Positions 52,601 through 60,204 of a stretch of 64,000 nucleotides of DNA are shown here, in pieces. Position 1 is the stretch's first letter; every line of letters starts with the position of its first letter. Source of the DNA: Corynebacterium lemuris (GTDB taxonomy: Bacteria > Actinomycetota > Actinomycetes > Mycobacteriales > Mycobacteriaceae). The stretch spans positions 1-64,000 of the forward strand of contig NZ_JANWTC010000006.1 in the NCBI RefSeq assembly GCF_024919295.1. Reading direction: 5' to 3'. The notes below the pieces were generated by a model. It was not told where the DNA came from and did not search any database. It saw only the letters and a list, made by a program, of their open reading frames with translations. The position numbers were made by a program, and so were the translations under genes.

Positions 52601-53320
52601 GGGCGTGGATTCCTGGGCGGCCTGTTCGACTGGGATGGGGACGGGAAGATCTTCGGGATCTTCGATAATCCCTGGTCTCAGGAGCAGCAGGGCTATGACG
52701 CCGCGATCGCCGCGAACCAGCGGCAGATCGACCAGCTCCTGCAGTCCCAGTACGCGAACCTCAGCCAAGCTGAGATCGCTGACATGGAACGCATCATCAA
52801 CATGGCCGCCGCTCAGTACGCCGCCGGCCGGGAAGCCGCCGGTGACGCCATCATCGCCGGATCCTGGCTCGGTGACGCGCAGCGAGCCCAGGAGATGTTT
52901 GAGTTCGAGGACTCGGTCTCCTCGTGGGAAAACGCGATGAAGGAACTGCAGAACTCCATCGACGACACGAGGGCCTCCCTCGAGTACGAGACGGAGCTGC
53001 AGGCACTGCGGGAGCAGATCGCCGCACTGCAGGCCGCCGCTGATTCGGAGCAGTACCGGGCTGACGCGTGGCGTGAGGAGAACGCCGAGGTCCGGGCAGC
53101 TCTTGAGGCCCTGGCGGATTTCTCCGCCGACAATGCCCGGGCCATTTCCCGTGGCAAGCCGGTGACGATCAACATCACCGGCGAGGGGCTGACCGCTGAG
53201 CAGGTCGCTGAGCTCATCGAGCAACTCAACGACGAATATGACGACCTTGATCTGCGTGTCCAGCGGGTCGAGGAGTCCGGCCAGCCCACGGCCCTTGAGG
53301 TCATGGCTGCCCTACGATAG
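46676..53320 (+). CDS. tape measure protein with peptidase-like and transglycosylase domains
   Basis: About 2214 residues set tail length. The order is: N-terminal coiled coil (1-230); TP901-type tape measure core (about 276-425); hydrophobic segments (about 535-605) and Trp-rich helical repeats (to 1000); a metallopeptidase-like unit with HSGYHGTGHATD and GRHDNHVHWAM (about 1130-1225) resembling M15 enzymes; an SLT/lysozyme-like domain with QRESTWNPTAVNPSSGAFGL (about 1335-1440); then long coiled coils. The wall-cutting parts should open peptidoglycan at DNA entry. Start ATG 46676 behind TAGGA is preferred over ATG 46634. Confidence 0.93.
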   Translation: MPVVPSLRNFKQLLDKQMLAPMEQASKQAGAAMEKSLTESSKKATDTLISDIGRRSKAEAEAAKTVAAADKTVEAQKLRNEAATKAVTIAEKAHERAVLDAASKQRAAQDALLKLKESGKATTEQLAAAEEKVTTSRLQGSETVERREMAIAKAKAASIKAAGDLEDAERKAKKARDEHADASDNLVAAEKRFEKAQDGTNDSVKKAEDLMRDFRSELDKTSTSMHETAEKSGGLGSKILDGLGTIGKGALLGVGAQIGSTVTEGIGTAFSKGFGRLQSIEQAETMLSGLGHSAEGVAGIMDDAMASVTGTAFGFGEAASMAATFAGAGIEQGEDLQRILTLVGDTAAITGSDFNEMGSIWTKVATGQKLQTTEMNQLMDRGIGLLPELQKHYGVTAEEARKMVTEGKVGFEDFSEVMEGMVGGSAQLMGETFSGSAANMQAALGRLGAQLMSPIYENSPAIFAAIGGAVDKLGEHLGPLIEQWSEKLGPYLEDFAANLGPWLESSIDDIAGKIGELVKNGRELVAWGKENRDWIEPLAVSIGVAASAWMLWTAAIKGWQTATKIATGIQAAFNAVMAVNPIMLGVIAITALTAGLVYFFTKTETGQKLWESFTTKIGEGIDWVSEKWSAFTGWFSTAWEGITALAQGDFTAQFREAFGLEEDNPLIAGFLKFRDILTSIPETIQGIIDILFRGDYTSAPFGLGEDSKLVDWLFTIREGFIKAGEVISTVWNGIITVGQYAIAIIGTVVLTPLMLLWHALSESVRIGWEKVIKPVWDIMSVAALAMYENYIRPALEAISHQWDVLQLLIATAVFGIRMKIAEFQEAVMALWLEYVQPVLDWISEKWELLSLAMTAAWEIIRTSVFDAWEWYTERVRANWEMATGAMVSAWEWTRDTFVAVWEWIKAGVFDAWSAVLEALQPAFEAAISFLSDRWSALSAALHRVWTWIDQNVFAPLGVGLDTVQGWFQAAVDGIGRIWDGLRAAAAKPARFVLETVWNHGILAAWNKIAEFLPGIDTKDPVSLGELGKYAQGGVLPGWSPGADIHTFVSPTGGRIHLSGGEAIMRPEWTQAVGGPAAVDRMNRAAMTGQLDPDQMRVGHSHAFANGGVWDLGRFALGGVLITTAVQHAMRDIVKAKYPNISLTSATRPGHSGYHGTGHATDWSNGFGNTPMQLALAHDIAQTYPGSAQLIYAAPGWASNIYEGGPAGAMDSGIYKTAQAGRHDNHVHWAMTQAPTMQFGGGVFEGGNNGGGLGAAVFNWIADRARGIWETMVSPVSGLINGKMGEWGDSSFAEIPEKIFDHLRDTAWGYLAGLFGRGGGSDSGSVDVSDITGPVVDQVEQVFARHGFTGADWDAAKWIVQRESTWNPTAVNPSSGAFGLFQFNPMGGNTLGAYLPDRNPDPAVQADAGARYMKDRYGSPSAAKAFWEQNGWYAQGGVLPSKLGLYDTGGWLPHGGLAFNASGSPEPVFNAEQWSDIRSLINAVADLHPELRRMVDELTPQLEAMVVQLGKISDHATVEGITARAVANRVLDMDVLAYSDSMKTIMAAEAQIIEARASHADRLQGIVDREHALADAQKELEEIMNSSGDMSVQNARKLADAEKAVQEAKTKAAEAEGDKQAAAAEKVADAEEKLRRVREDVAADADKDAAKRDEEIAKATDKVTKAETDLLTARQESVKALDHIILPDTVGGLIPQIGQAATAIGGAVPEVSAALAGLAATALPAGISLGVALTALQSALDVAREIWGILEDLQNWVSGMRTAQAKLWHETLSSIAAWNQMVDDQRQTVGALQQQLINDQISLMHATWNLRTAQADQVRAQLEGVRSVAEAEAALQAERDRVNRAAMWDFEDLSLAYDRYRWMQKIGIEELVRDVATITPEILALQHEVNAAKLLAEMNQRQAALATLTATWEQHKASIALMRTQENLAAQSEKLARMSGTQFGMNTGEAMTFQEIARLSAETARLQGEKDSLGSRGRGFLGGLFDWDGDGKIFGIFDNPWSQEQQGYDAAIAANQRQIDQLLQSQYANLSQAEIADMERIINMAAAQYAAGREAAGDAIIAGSWLGDAQRAQEMFEFEDSVSSWENAMKELQNSIDDTRASLEYETELQALREQIAALQAAADSEQYRADAWREENAEVRAALEALADFSADNARAISRGKPVTINITGEGLTAEQVAELIEQLNDEYDDLDLRVQRVEESGQPTALEVMAALR

Positions 53321-53334
53321 GAAGGAGACAGCCC

Positions 53335-54054
53335 GTGTACGAGCTGACGTATCAGGGCCCGTCGGGTCGGGTGTGGCCGCTGATGAGTCGTGACGCCATT
53401 GGCCTTTTCGTCGAGGAGGGGTCGATGGAGGACGGTTTCACCGGTGGACCAGGCCAGCAGGTGACGGGCACTCTTCGGTGCACGATCCGGGATCATGCCG
53501 GTGTTCCCGCCGATAAACGGTGGCGGGAGTTCCGGCGTGACTGGTCTCGGCATGCGGAGGGTGTGCTGCACCTGAAGCGGAACAACGTCGCTCTGCGTCT
53601 GCCGTGCCGGGCGTCTGCCGTGCCGCCCGGGCCTCGCATGAATCCGGGTGAGGTGCCGGTGATGCGAGCCCATGTTCCGGTGTCCAGTCGGGAAGGCGTG
53701 GAGGCGTGGCTTGAGGCCCGGTCCCAGGCCGGATCTTCAGTCCCAGTGACCAATTCGGGCGACACCTTCGTATGGCCGAAAATCTGGTGGCAGGGCGCCG
53801 GAGGGAACGTCACCCTGCCTTCCGGTGCCATCTTCACTCTCCCGCCCACCGATGAGCCGCGGATCATCATGCTCAACCCTGACGAGTCCGCGGCCGTGGT
53901 CGATGAGCGCGATCGGCTCGACGATCCCCTCTGGCGCCTCATCCGCGGTGCTGTCTTCGGTGAAGGCGTGCCGGTAGGGGAGGAGCGCACCTACGGACTC
54001 CCTGATGGTGCTGAACTCGCCTGGGATCTCGGACATTACGACCCGTGGAGGTGA
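53335..54054 (+). CDS. distal tail protein (Dit-like)
   Basis: The 239-residue product follows the tape measure gene, the Dit position. MYELTYQGPSGRVWPLMSRD and the beta-rich body fit phage tail-tip adaptor proteins. GTG 53335 has GGAAGGAG upstream. Confidence 0.75.
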   Translation: MYELTYQGPSGRVWPLMSRDAIGLFVEEGSMEDGFTGGPGQQVTGTLRCTIRDHAGVPADKRWREFRRDWSRHAEGVLHLKRNNVALRLPCRASAVPPGPRMNPGEVPVMRAHVPVSSREGVEAWLEARSQAGSSVPVTNSGDTFVWPKIWWQGAGGNVTLPSGAIFTLPPTDEPRIIMLNPDESAAVVDERDRLDDPLWRLIRGAVFGEGVPVGEERTYGLPDGAELAWDLGHYDPWR

Positions 54055-54058
54055 TCCT

Positions 54059-54943
54059 GTGACTGACTGGACTTCGTGGCAGGCCCACGTCGAGCAGACC
54101 ATCGCCGACCGTGGTCAGTGGGTCGGCCTGTGTGACGGGCACGGTCGGCCGCTCATCGACATGCCGACCGCGCAGTCCATGACCGCTGGCCAGGCCCGCC
54201 TCGCTGAAGCTTCTCTGAGCATGGAGATGAAGGTGACGGGTGGAAAGTGGGCCCCAGTTCACCCCGTCGTAGATCTGATGATCGCCGACGGTCTCGGTGT
54301 TTTCGACGAGGAGGGCCGCCTGGTCGTCAAGAACAACATCGTCGACATGGTCGTCGTCGCTAAACCCGGCCGCCGTCATGCCTACGTCACCAGCTTCCCC
54401 ACCGCCGTCGGCGACGCTACTTCACCGAACACTCTTCGAGTGCAGGGCACTGATCTCATCGGGAATCTCGTCACCTGGCCGTGTCCGTCGGTACCGCAAA
54501 CATGGATCCCCAACGTCACCCTTTTCGAGGGCGATGCATCAGGGGCGTACGAGACTCCTCGCCTGCTGTCCGCGATGGAGATGTCCCTGGTGGCCGACGG
54601 GTACACCATGTCCGGACCGGCGGAGGAGACGATCCGCACTCTCGTGCAAGACAGCTTCGACGCCGTCAACTACCAGTGCGGATGGGAGGACACCCCGCAC
54701 ATGGTCGTCGACATGGCGCCGACGGGCCGCGAGTCACCGCTGGCGCACATCCGCGTGACCGACGGCATGGTCTGGGAGACCATCGCCCCACCCGCCCAGC
54801 TCGCCGGGGTGAACATCACCATCGACCTGTGGTGGCCCGGTGACGACCCGGTCCTCACCCGACTGCCGGACAAATCCGGCACCGCGCTGACGACATGGAC
54901 CCACCCCATCGGGGTCGTTCGGATCGAGCAGGGAGGTCAATGA
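54059..54943 (+). CDS. minor tail protein (hub-like)
   Basis: The 294-residue product starts at GTG 54059 behind GGAGGTGATCCT. It is beta-rich with DWTSWQAHVEQTIADRGQWV at the start, and sits after the Dit-like gene, where many actinophages encode a Siphovirus ReqiPepy6-type tail protein. A baseplate hub role is likely. Confidence 0.7.
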   Translation: MTDWTSWQAHVEQTIADRGQWVGLCDGHGRPLIDMPTAQSMTAGQARLAEASLSMEMKVTGGKWAPVHPVVDLMIADGLGVFDEEGRLVVKNNIVDMVVVAKPGRRHAYVTSFPTAVGDATSPNTLRVQGTDLIGNLVTWPCPSVPQTWIPNVTLFEGDASGAYETPRLLSAMEMSLVADGYTMSGPAEETIRTLVQDSFDAVNYQCGWEDTPHMVVDMAPTGRESPLAHIRVTDGMVWETIAPPAQLAGVNITIDLWWPGDDPVLTRLPDKSGTALTTWTHPIGVVRIEQGGQ

Positions 54944-56526
54944 TGAGCCTGCCAGCACTGGTCGCCGACGGCGGTGAGATGACGGTCCTACGGCACGTCG
55001 CCAGCCACGTCTACGGTGCGTGGGATGTCCGCTGGCCGGAGGGCTTCACCCCGCCGGAACTCGACCCCGATCATGAGCTCGGCTACGTCCACCAGCTGCG
55101 CGATGAGGAAGTCCCGCCTTTTGGCCGCAGGTTCGTCCGTGCTGATGTCCAGATCGACGCAGAGGTCGGCACCTCCACCGTCGAGCAAACCATTGACGAG
55201 GTTTCCGCCCGTGTCGCCGGTGAAACACTTTTCCAGCGGGACATCACCGACAAGGGCCTCGGCCGCCTCAAGCCCGGGGTCGACTTCGAGATCGGTGACG
55301 TCGTCCCCGTTCGACTTTGGGGCCGACTCCTGGACCTGCCCGTCACCGCCATCGACGACATGTCCAACCTGGGGGTCATCACCCACCGGGTGCACGTCGG
55401 TGGGCAGCTCATCCGCGACGAGGCCGGCCGCCTGCAGTCCAACCGCAGTATTGAGCGTGATATCGCCGCTGAACGCCGCGAGCGCCGACAGCAGGTGGGT
55501 GCGGTGCAGGCCACGGCGACGCATGCACAGGGAACCGCGGAAGACGCGATCCGCCTGGCCGACCCACCACCGAACCTCGTGCCCGTTGACGGCGAGGGGC
55601 GCCCCTACTGGACAGGTGGAGCAACCCGAGATGACACCGATCTACCGCAGTCGGGAACCGCGACGTGGTCTGGCACCACGTGGACCGGCTACACATTAAG
55701 CGGGTCAGCGAACATCCCTGACGCCTACCTCACACTGTCGGATGCGCTCGACTGGAAAATTGGAGTGTGGGCCAAACAGCCCGGAATCGCTCACATACGC
55801 CTGGTCGATGAGAAAGGTGAGGACGTCATCGCAGAGTGGCGCCAGCACCGACCCCTCGAAAACCTGTGGTTTCCACAAAGCACGGTCTTGCTCGAGCCAG
55901 TGAACTCGCAGTGGGAAAGATACGAGTTCATCATCCGAGTGAAACCGGGCACGCGGGAGGCCCGCGTCGTTGTCGATTCCCCCGGTCTGACTACACCGCT
56001 CAACATGCTTGACATGACGGTGCATAGCCGCACCCAAGAAGACATCGACGCTTTCCAGAGCGCCCAGATCGCGGAAAACCGCGCCCTCCATGACGCACTG
56101 GAGCTGCAGGTCCAGAAGCATGACCGGCTCATGCAAATCGTCATCGGCACGACGCACAGAAACATCGAGCACGTCATCCCGAACCAAGCTGTCAGCTCGG
56201 TGAACTACACCTGGATTTACGAATTCACAACCGCCGTCGACATCACCTGGGACCTCTACTGGCGGATTGGGTGGGACCAGGCCGACCGAGGCAGCGCCTA
56301 CGAAATGCTGGTCTCCGTCAACGGCATCGACCGCTACGAATTCACCTCCACCAACCTGGGCCCACTGACGCTTTTCGGTGAGTCCTACGCTCGCCAGTCC
56401 ATGACCCGATCCAACGTCCACCTCAACGAGGGCGACACCATCACATTCTGGGTCTGGTCCAACGCCTCGTCTGGCCCACGCCGACGCATCCGAGACGGCG
56501 TCATCAACCTGACAGAAGTCCTCTAG
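54943..56526 (+). CDS. minor tail protein with jelly-roll-like C-terminal half
   Basis: The 527-residue product starts at ATG 54943, six bases after GGAGG (ATG 54940 is an alternative). The first ~215 residues resemble the end of a tail hub (LFQRDITDKGLGRLKPGVDF; EIGDVVPVRLWGRLLDLPVT). The rest is a beta-rich pair of modules (PYWTGGATRDD...; ISWDL-type) that may bind carbohydrate. A coiled coil joins them. Confidence 0.7.
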   Translation: MSLPALVADGGEMTVLRHVASHVYGAWDVRWPEGFTPPELDPDHELGYVHQLRDEEVPPFGRRFVRADVQIDAEVGTSTVEQTIDEVSARVAGETLFQRDITDKGLGRLKPGVDFEIGDVVPVRLWGRLLDLPVTAIDDMSNLGVITHRVHVGGQLIRDEAGRLQSNRSIERDIAAERRERRQQVGAVQATATHAQGTAEDAIRLADPPPNLVPVDGEGRPYWTGGATRDDTDLPQSGTATWSGTTWTGYTLSGSANIPDAYLTLSDALDWKIGVWAKQPGIAHIRLVDEKGEDVIAEWRQHRPLENLWFPQSTVLLEPVNSQWERYEFIIRVKPGTREARVVVDSPGLTTPLNMLDMTVHSRTQEDIDAFQSAQIAENRALHDALELQVQKHDRLMQIVIGTTHRNIEHVIPNQAVSSVNYTWIYEFTTAVDITWDLYWRIGWDQADRGSAYEMLVSVNGIDRYEFTSTNLGPLTLFGESYARQSMTRSNVHLNEGDTITFWVWSNASSGPRRRIRDGVINLTEVL

Positions 56527-56543
56527 AAAGCGAGGTCACAGCC

Positions 56544-57656
56544 ATGACGATCCTTACTGGAAAACTCACCTCCATCGGAGGCCAACCCTGGGGCGGACCA
56601 GGACACTTCGTGGTCATCTTCTCCCGACTCACCCGACCCGGCCCCAACAGCACGGTCATCCTCGAACTCCGCGACCGAATCCCCATGCCCACCACCCAAA
56701 ACGGCGAATTCAACTCACCCGACATGGACCCCGGTCCCATCCGAGTCGAGCTCGAAGGTGGAGAACTCCACGGACAAGCATGGGACCTCATCCTCCCCGA
56801 ACCGCCCCCCGAAGAAGAACCGGCCGAACTCGCCACCCTCATCAACACCCAATTCGAATGGACACCCGGATTCGTCTCCCGCACAGAATCAGCAGCGCGC
56901 CGGGCTGAAGAGGCGCGTGGTGAGGCTGAGGGTTTTCGGGATGAGTCCGCGGGGCACGCTGCCACCACTGGTGCTGATGCTCTGGCGGCGCATTTGGCGG
57001 CGATGTCGGCTGAGCAGGATGCTGAGCAGACCGGCGATGATCGTCAGGCGGTAGCCGATGATCGAGTATGGGTGGCTGGTGCCCGGTCGGATGTGTCCGA
57101 GATGTCAGCGGCGACGATCGCTGCGGCGCATTTCGTGGTGGACCAGACGGAGAACATGGAGCGCGCCGAGGCCGCCGCGGAAACCGCTGAGCAGGCGCGG
57201 GACGACGTCGTCACCGCCACGGAGTCCACCGCGTGGGACGGGGACCGCCTCACGATCCTCGGCAAACAGTCCGCACCGCTCACGGGCCCACCAGGTGATG
57301 AGGGGCCGGTGGCCACCGTCGAGGCGCAGGAAGTCCAGCCGGACCGGTCGATCCAGCTCACCATGTCAGACGGCACCGTCGTGGTCATCCCACCCGCCCA
57401 GGACGGCATCACCCCGGCCCTGACGGCTGGCACAGCGACGACACTGCCGGCGGGGTCTGCTCCCACCGTGGAGGTCACTGGCCCGGCGGAGGCCCCGGTG
57501 ATCAGCCTGGGGGTGCCGCTCCCCACCCGCACCTCCCGCATCCTGATCCATTCGGGCACGGGTGATCCCACCCTGGCTAATTTCCCTGACGCTCAGGTCG
57601 GGGACCTGATCGAGCGACTGTCCGACGGGCAGCGCTGGAAAGTCGAGGCATCATGA
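56544..57656 (+). CDS. tail fibre-like protein with coiled coil
   Basis: The 370-residue product starts with a beta module (MTILTGKLTSIGGQPWGGPG). A long Ala/Glu coiled coil follows (about 115-235, SRTESAARRAEEARGEAEGF), then a short collagen-like GPPGDEGP and a C-terminal beta module ending HSGTGDPTLANFPDAQVGDL. Fibres commonly use this order. Codon choice changes sharply near 56890, suggesting module exchange. Confidence 0.72.
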   Translation: MTILTGKLTSIGGQPWGGPGHFVVIFSRLTRPGPNSTVILELRDRIPMPTTQNGEFNSPDMDPGPIRVELEGGELHGQAWDLILPEPPPEEEPAELATLINTQFEWTPGFVSRTESAARRAEEARGEAEGFRDESAGHAATTGADALAAHLAAMSAEQDAEQTGDDRQAVADDRVWVAGARSDVSEMSAATIAAAHFVVDQTENMERAEAAAETAEQARDDVVTATESTAWDGDRLTILGKQSAPLTGPPGDEGPVATVEAQEVQPDRSIQLTMSDGTVVVIPPAQDGITPALTAGTATTLPAGSAPTVEVTGPAEAPVISLGVPLPTRTSRILIHSGTGDPTLANFPDAQVGDLIERLSDGQRWKVEAS

Positions 57657-58065
57657 AACTGACGAAGATCTTCGGGGTGGCAAGAGGCCAGTGGCAGCAT
57701 AATCTCACCGAGGCAGACTTAATGAATGGGTGGAAATCCAATCGAACAATGACGCTAATTCGCACTGACGATGTGGTGTCTCTGCATGTCCCGGATATTG
57801 CGTTGGATGGAACAGCGAAAACTGGCGATCCCTTTCTGAACATTCCGCTCGGCTTCCGTCCTACCCTGATCGGGAACTATGGCCGCTTGGGTTATTTTGA
57901 TCAGGATGGTGTGCCGAAACGAGTCACACGGAATTTCAATCAGCTGGCGTGCTCTGGCAGTGGTTTTTTGGGTGGGCATCTGCTGTGGAGGACGCAGGAA
58001 GCCCCCCCCGCTTCTTTAGCAAAATTCTTGAGGCGGTTCGCCGTCTGGCGGGGTGGGTGCAATGA
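57653..58065 (+). pseudogene. first tail-tip paralogue, frameshifted at a C8 tract
   Basis: The frame starts at ATG 57653 (ATGA overlap) and codes for MKLTKIFGVARGQWQHNLTE to LLWRTQEAPP. At C8 (58002-58009) the -1 frame would continue RFFSKILEAVRRLAGWVQ and stop at 58065, exactly overlapping the next ATG. In the given sequence the zero frame instead runs on to 58528 through two genes as nonsense. Nine Cs would restore the gene. It shares a core pattern with the next two genes. Confidence 0.65.
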
Positions 58066-58508
58066 AACTCATCAGGATCGAGACCATCCCGGAGAACACG
58101 GGGTTACGGGCCCTGACTCTGTGGAACGAGAAGGGGGAGGTGACCTTCGGAGAGCTGCCGAGCGGGATCGCCCCCTCACTGACCGAGATCGGCGGGATCT
58201 ACATCCGGAGGATTCGCGAGCGGATCACGATGACGATCCGCGGGGCGATAACCACCTCGGGGACTCCGCAGATTCTGATTCCCAATGGTTTTCGGGTGGG
58301 GGGAGCCCCGTATCCGATCGTAGGGATCACCCTGCCGAGATCCCCTTATGCCGCCTCAGCTCGAATCGGATCCTCCACCATCTATATCTCTGGGATCCCA
58401 ACGGGATTCGATCTGTCGGGGCCTTCCCTCAGCTACGGTGTGACGATCCCGTGGGAAACGACCTCACCGATGCCTCACCCCGATACCTACCCCGGCTTAC
58501 CTGCCTAA
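58062..58508 (+). CDS. second tail-tip paralogue
   Basis: The 148-residue product (MKLIRIETIPENTGLRALTL) has the core shared with its neighbours: IRRIRERITMTIRGAITTSG, then ILIPNGFRVGGAPYPIVG. Small beta proteins at this place in tails are candidate receptor-binding proteins. Confidence 0.65.
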   Translation: MKLIRIETIPENTGLRALTLWNEKGEVTFGELPSGIAPSLTEIGGIYIRRIRERITMTIRGAITTSGTPQILIPNGFRVGGAPYPIVGITLPRSPYAASARIGSSTIYISGIPTGFDLSGPSLSYGVTIPWETTSPMPHPDTYPGLPA

Positions 58509-58524
58509 CCGTTGGGGGTGGGTT

Positions 58525-59064
58525 GTGAAGCTCACCCCGATCAGCAAGCCTCTGACGCTCTTTGGTGAGGGATTCCCCACTGGAGTGGTGGCTGCCCCCG
58601 TAGGCAGTATCTACACCGATGTCTTCGCCACCAACGGTGCGATCCGCTGGATCAAGACCGCCGGCACTGGGACCGGCGGGTGGAGTGTTATGTCAGGCAC
58701 AACCGGCTGGCGCAGGCTACACAGTCCGACTGTCCCTACGGAGTGGGGAGAGATCCTCTTTCAGATTGACGCGATCCGGGAAGAAAACAATGTGACGATG
58801 AATTTCACCGCGTATCGGCCCGGGGGCGATAACGGCACGCGGCGGGTGTTGACCGTGCCGTCCGGCTTCCGGACTGACAAAGCGCTGTTCAGTGTTCCCC
58901 TGCTCGACCGAGATAACCGGCCAGCGGTCAACTATTTCGACATCTCCGTCACCGGTGAGATGACTATGCAGCATCTCCCGACCAGTACTGGTCGGCACTA
59001 CGGGTCGATCAGCTGGCGGTGTTCATCCGCGTGGCCCATTGTTCTCCCCGGTACCCCTGTATAG
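58525..59064 (+). CDS. third tail-tip paralogue
   Basis: The 179-residue product starts at GTG 58525. It begins MKLTPISKPLTLFGEGFPTG and carries GWRRLHSPTVPTEWGEILFQ, NNVTMNFTAYRPGG and LTVPSGFRTDKALFSVPLL. The V/I-T-M...P-x-GFR core is shared with the two upstream genes. A receptor-binding or fibre-tip role is inferred. Confidence 0.65.
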   Translation: MKLTPISKPLTLFGEGFPTGVVAAPVGSIYTDVFATNGAIRWIKTAGTGTGGWSVMSGTTGWRRLHSPTVPTEWGEILFQIDAIREENNVTMNFTAYRPGGDNGTRRVLTVPSGFRTDKALFSVPLLDRDNRPAVNYFDISVTGEMTMQHLPTSTGRHYGSISWRCSSAWPIVLPGTPV

Positions 59065-59078
59065 AAAGGAACATCCCA

Positions 59079-59303
59079 ATGTCCAATCCCGATCTGACTG
59101 CCCTGTCCGATGAGGATCTCCGGAGCCGCTACCGAGCGATCTCTGATGAGCTCAGCCGTCGGCATGAGCTGGAAGCTGGCCCGCAGCGTGTGCGGGAGAT
59201 CTGCGAGCGTCGCTGCGAGCTCGGTGGTGACCCCCAGGTCCTCGCTGATGAGATCCACACTGTCGCCCACGAGCATGAGGCGGCGCAGGCTGACGACGCC
59301 TGA
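59079..59303 (+). CDS. small charged helical protein
   Basis: The 74-residue product (LSDEDLRSRYRAISDELSRR) is a charged helical hairpin. ATG 59079 follows GAAAGGA. It may be a chaperone for the tail-tip proteins or a regulator; unknown. Confidence 0.6.
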   Translation: MSNPDLTALSDEDLRSRYRAISDELSRRHELEAGPQRVREICERRCELGGDPQVLADEIHTVAHEHEAAQADDA

Positions 59304-59317
59304 CCCTCGACCAACAG

Positions 59318-59343
59318 CCCCCGCACCACACCTGGTCCGGGGG
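59318..59343 (+). terminator. hairpin between tail-tip and fibre genes
   Basis: CCCCCG-c-ACC pairs with GGT-c-CGGGGG; TTCACTCATG follows. It lies between two tail transcription units and may attenuate read-through. Confidence 0.5.
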
Positions 59344-59406
59344 TTCACTCATGCCCCTGACCGCACAACGCGCCATGTCAGGCTCAATCCATCTGAGGAG
59401 GACGAT

Positions 59407-60204
59407 ATGACACACCCACTGACAACCGAACTTTGGGAACTGACCGAGGAGCGTCTCGTGAAGCCCCTGGGGGAGATGCGCGAGCTGGCCCAGGAGGTGC
59501 GCGACATTCGGGATTCGGGTGCCGTGCCGAATGATGCCGTGGGACTGCCCCAGCTGGCACCGGCTGTGCGGGACACCGTGGAGGGAATGCCCGCAGCCCT
59601 CGCAGGGAAAGCCGACACCGGGCACACGCATGGCACCAGCGGTCTGGAGGATGAGGCGGTCACCCAGCAGAAGATCGCCCCTGGAGCCGTGACCTACAGC
59701 CGTCTTTCCGAGGCGGCGGTGACCACGTCCCGGATCGCTGACGGCAACGTCACGAGGGGGAAGCTCTCCCCGGATGTCACCGCTGAGCTGGATGGGAAAG
59801 CCGACCTGGTGAACGGGGAAGTCCCCACCAGCCAGATTCCCGCCATCGCGCTCACGAAACCGATGTCGGTGACGAGTCGGGCCGAGATGCTGGCACTCAC
59901 CGCGCAGGAGGGTGATGTCGCGATCATCACCACCGGCGACGACAAAGGCTCCTACATGCTCGGCGACGGCCCCGCGTCCACGTTCGAGTCGTGGGTGGAG
60001 CTCGCCACGTCCCCCGACATCCCCGTCCAATCCGTCAACGGCCAAACCGGCACCATCGTCCTCGGACCCGGTGATGTCGGCGCAGCACCCACCAACCACA
60101 ACCACACCCCGCAGGACATCGGCGCAGCCCCCGCGCATGTGGAGGTCACCGGGGACTGGCCCACGTCGGGCACCCCGGGTGTTATCTACTGGCGGGCGGA
60201 ATAA
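59407..60204 (+). CDS. tail fibre-like protein
   Basis: The product of 265 residues has a coiled-coil start (LTEERLVKPLGEMRELAQEV), a repeat region (KADTGHTHGTSGLEDEAVTQ; two copies of GKAD; APTNHNHTPQDIGAAPA) as in phage fibres, and a beta end DWPTSGTPGVIYWRAE. GAGGAGGACGAT precedes ATG 59407. Confidence 0.75.
   Translation: MTHPLTTELWELTEERLVKPLGEMRELAQEVRDIRDSGAVPNDAVGLPQLAPAVRDTVEGMPAALAGKADTGHTHGTSGLEDEAVTQQKIAPGAVTYSRLSEAAVTTSRIADGNVTRGKLSPDVTAELDGKADLVNGEVPTSQIPAIALTKPMSVTSRAEMLALTAQEGDVAIITTGDDKGSYMLGDGPASTFESWVELATSPDIPVQSVNGQTGTIVLGPGDVGAAPTNHNHTPQDIGAAPAHVEVTGDWPTSGTPGVIYWRAE

Noticed and set aside
58066..58528. Continuation of the first tail-tip frame past the C8 tract
   Set aside because: The sequence turns into charged nonsense that overlaps two good genes; it results from the frameshift.
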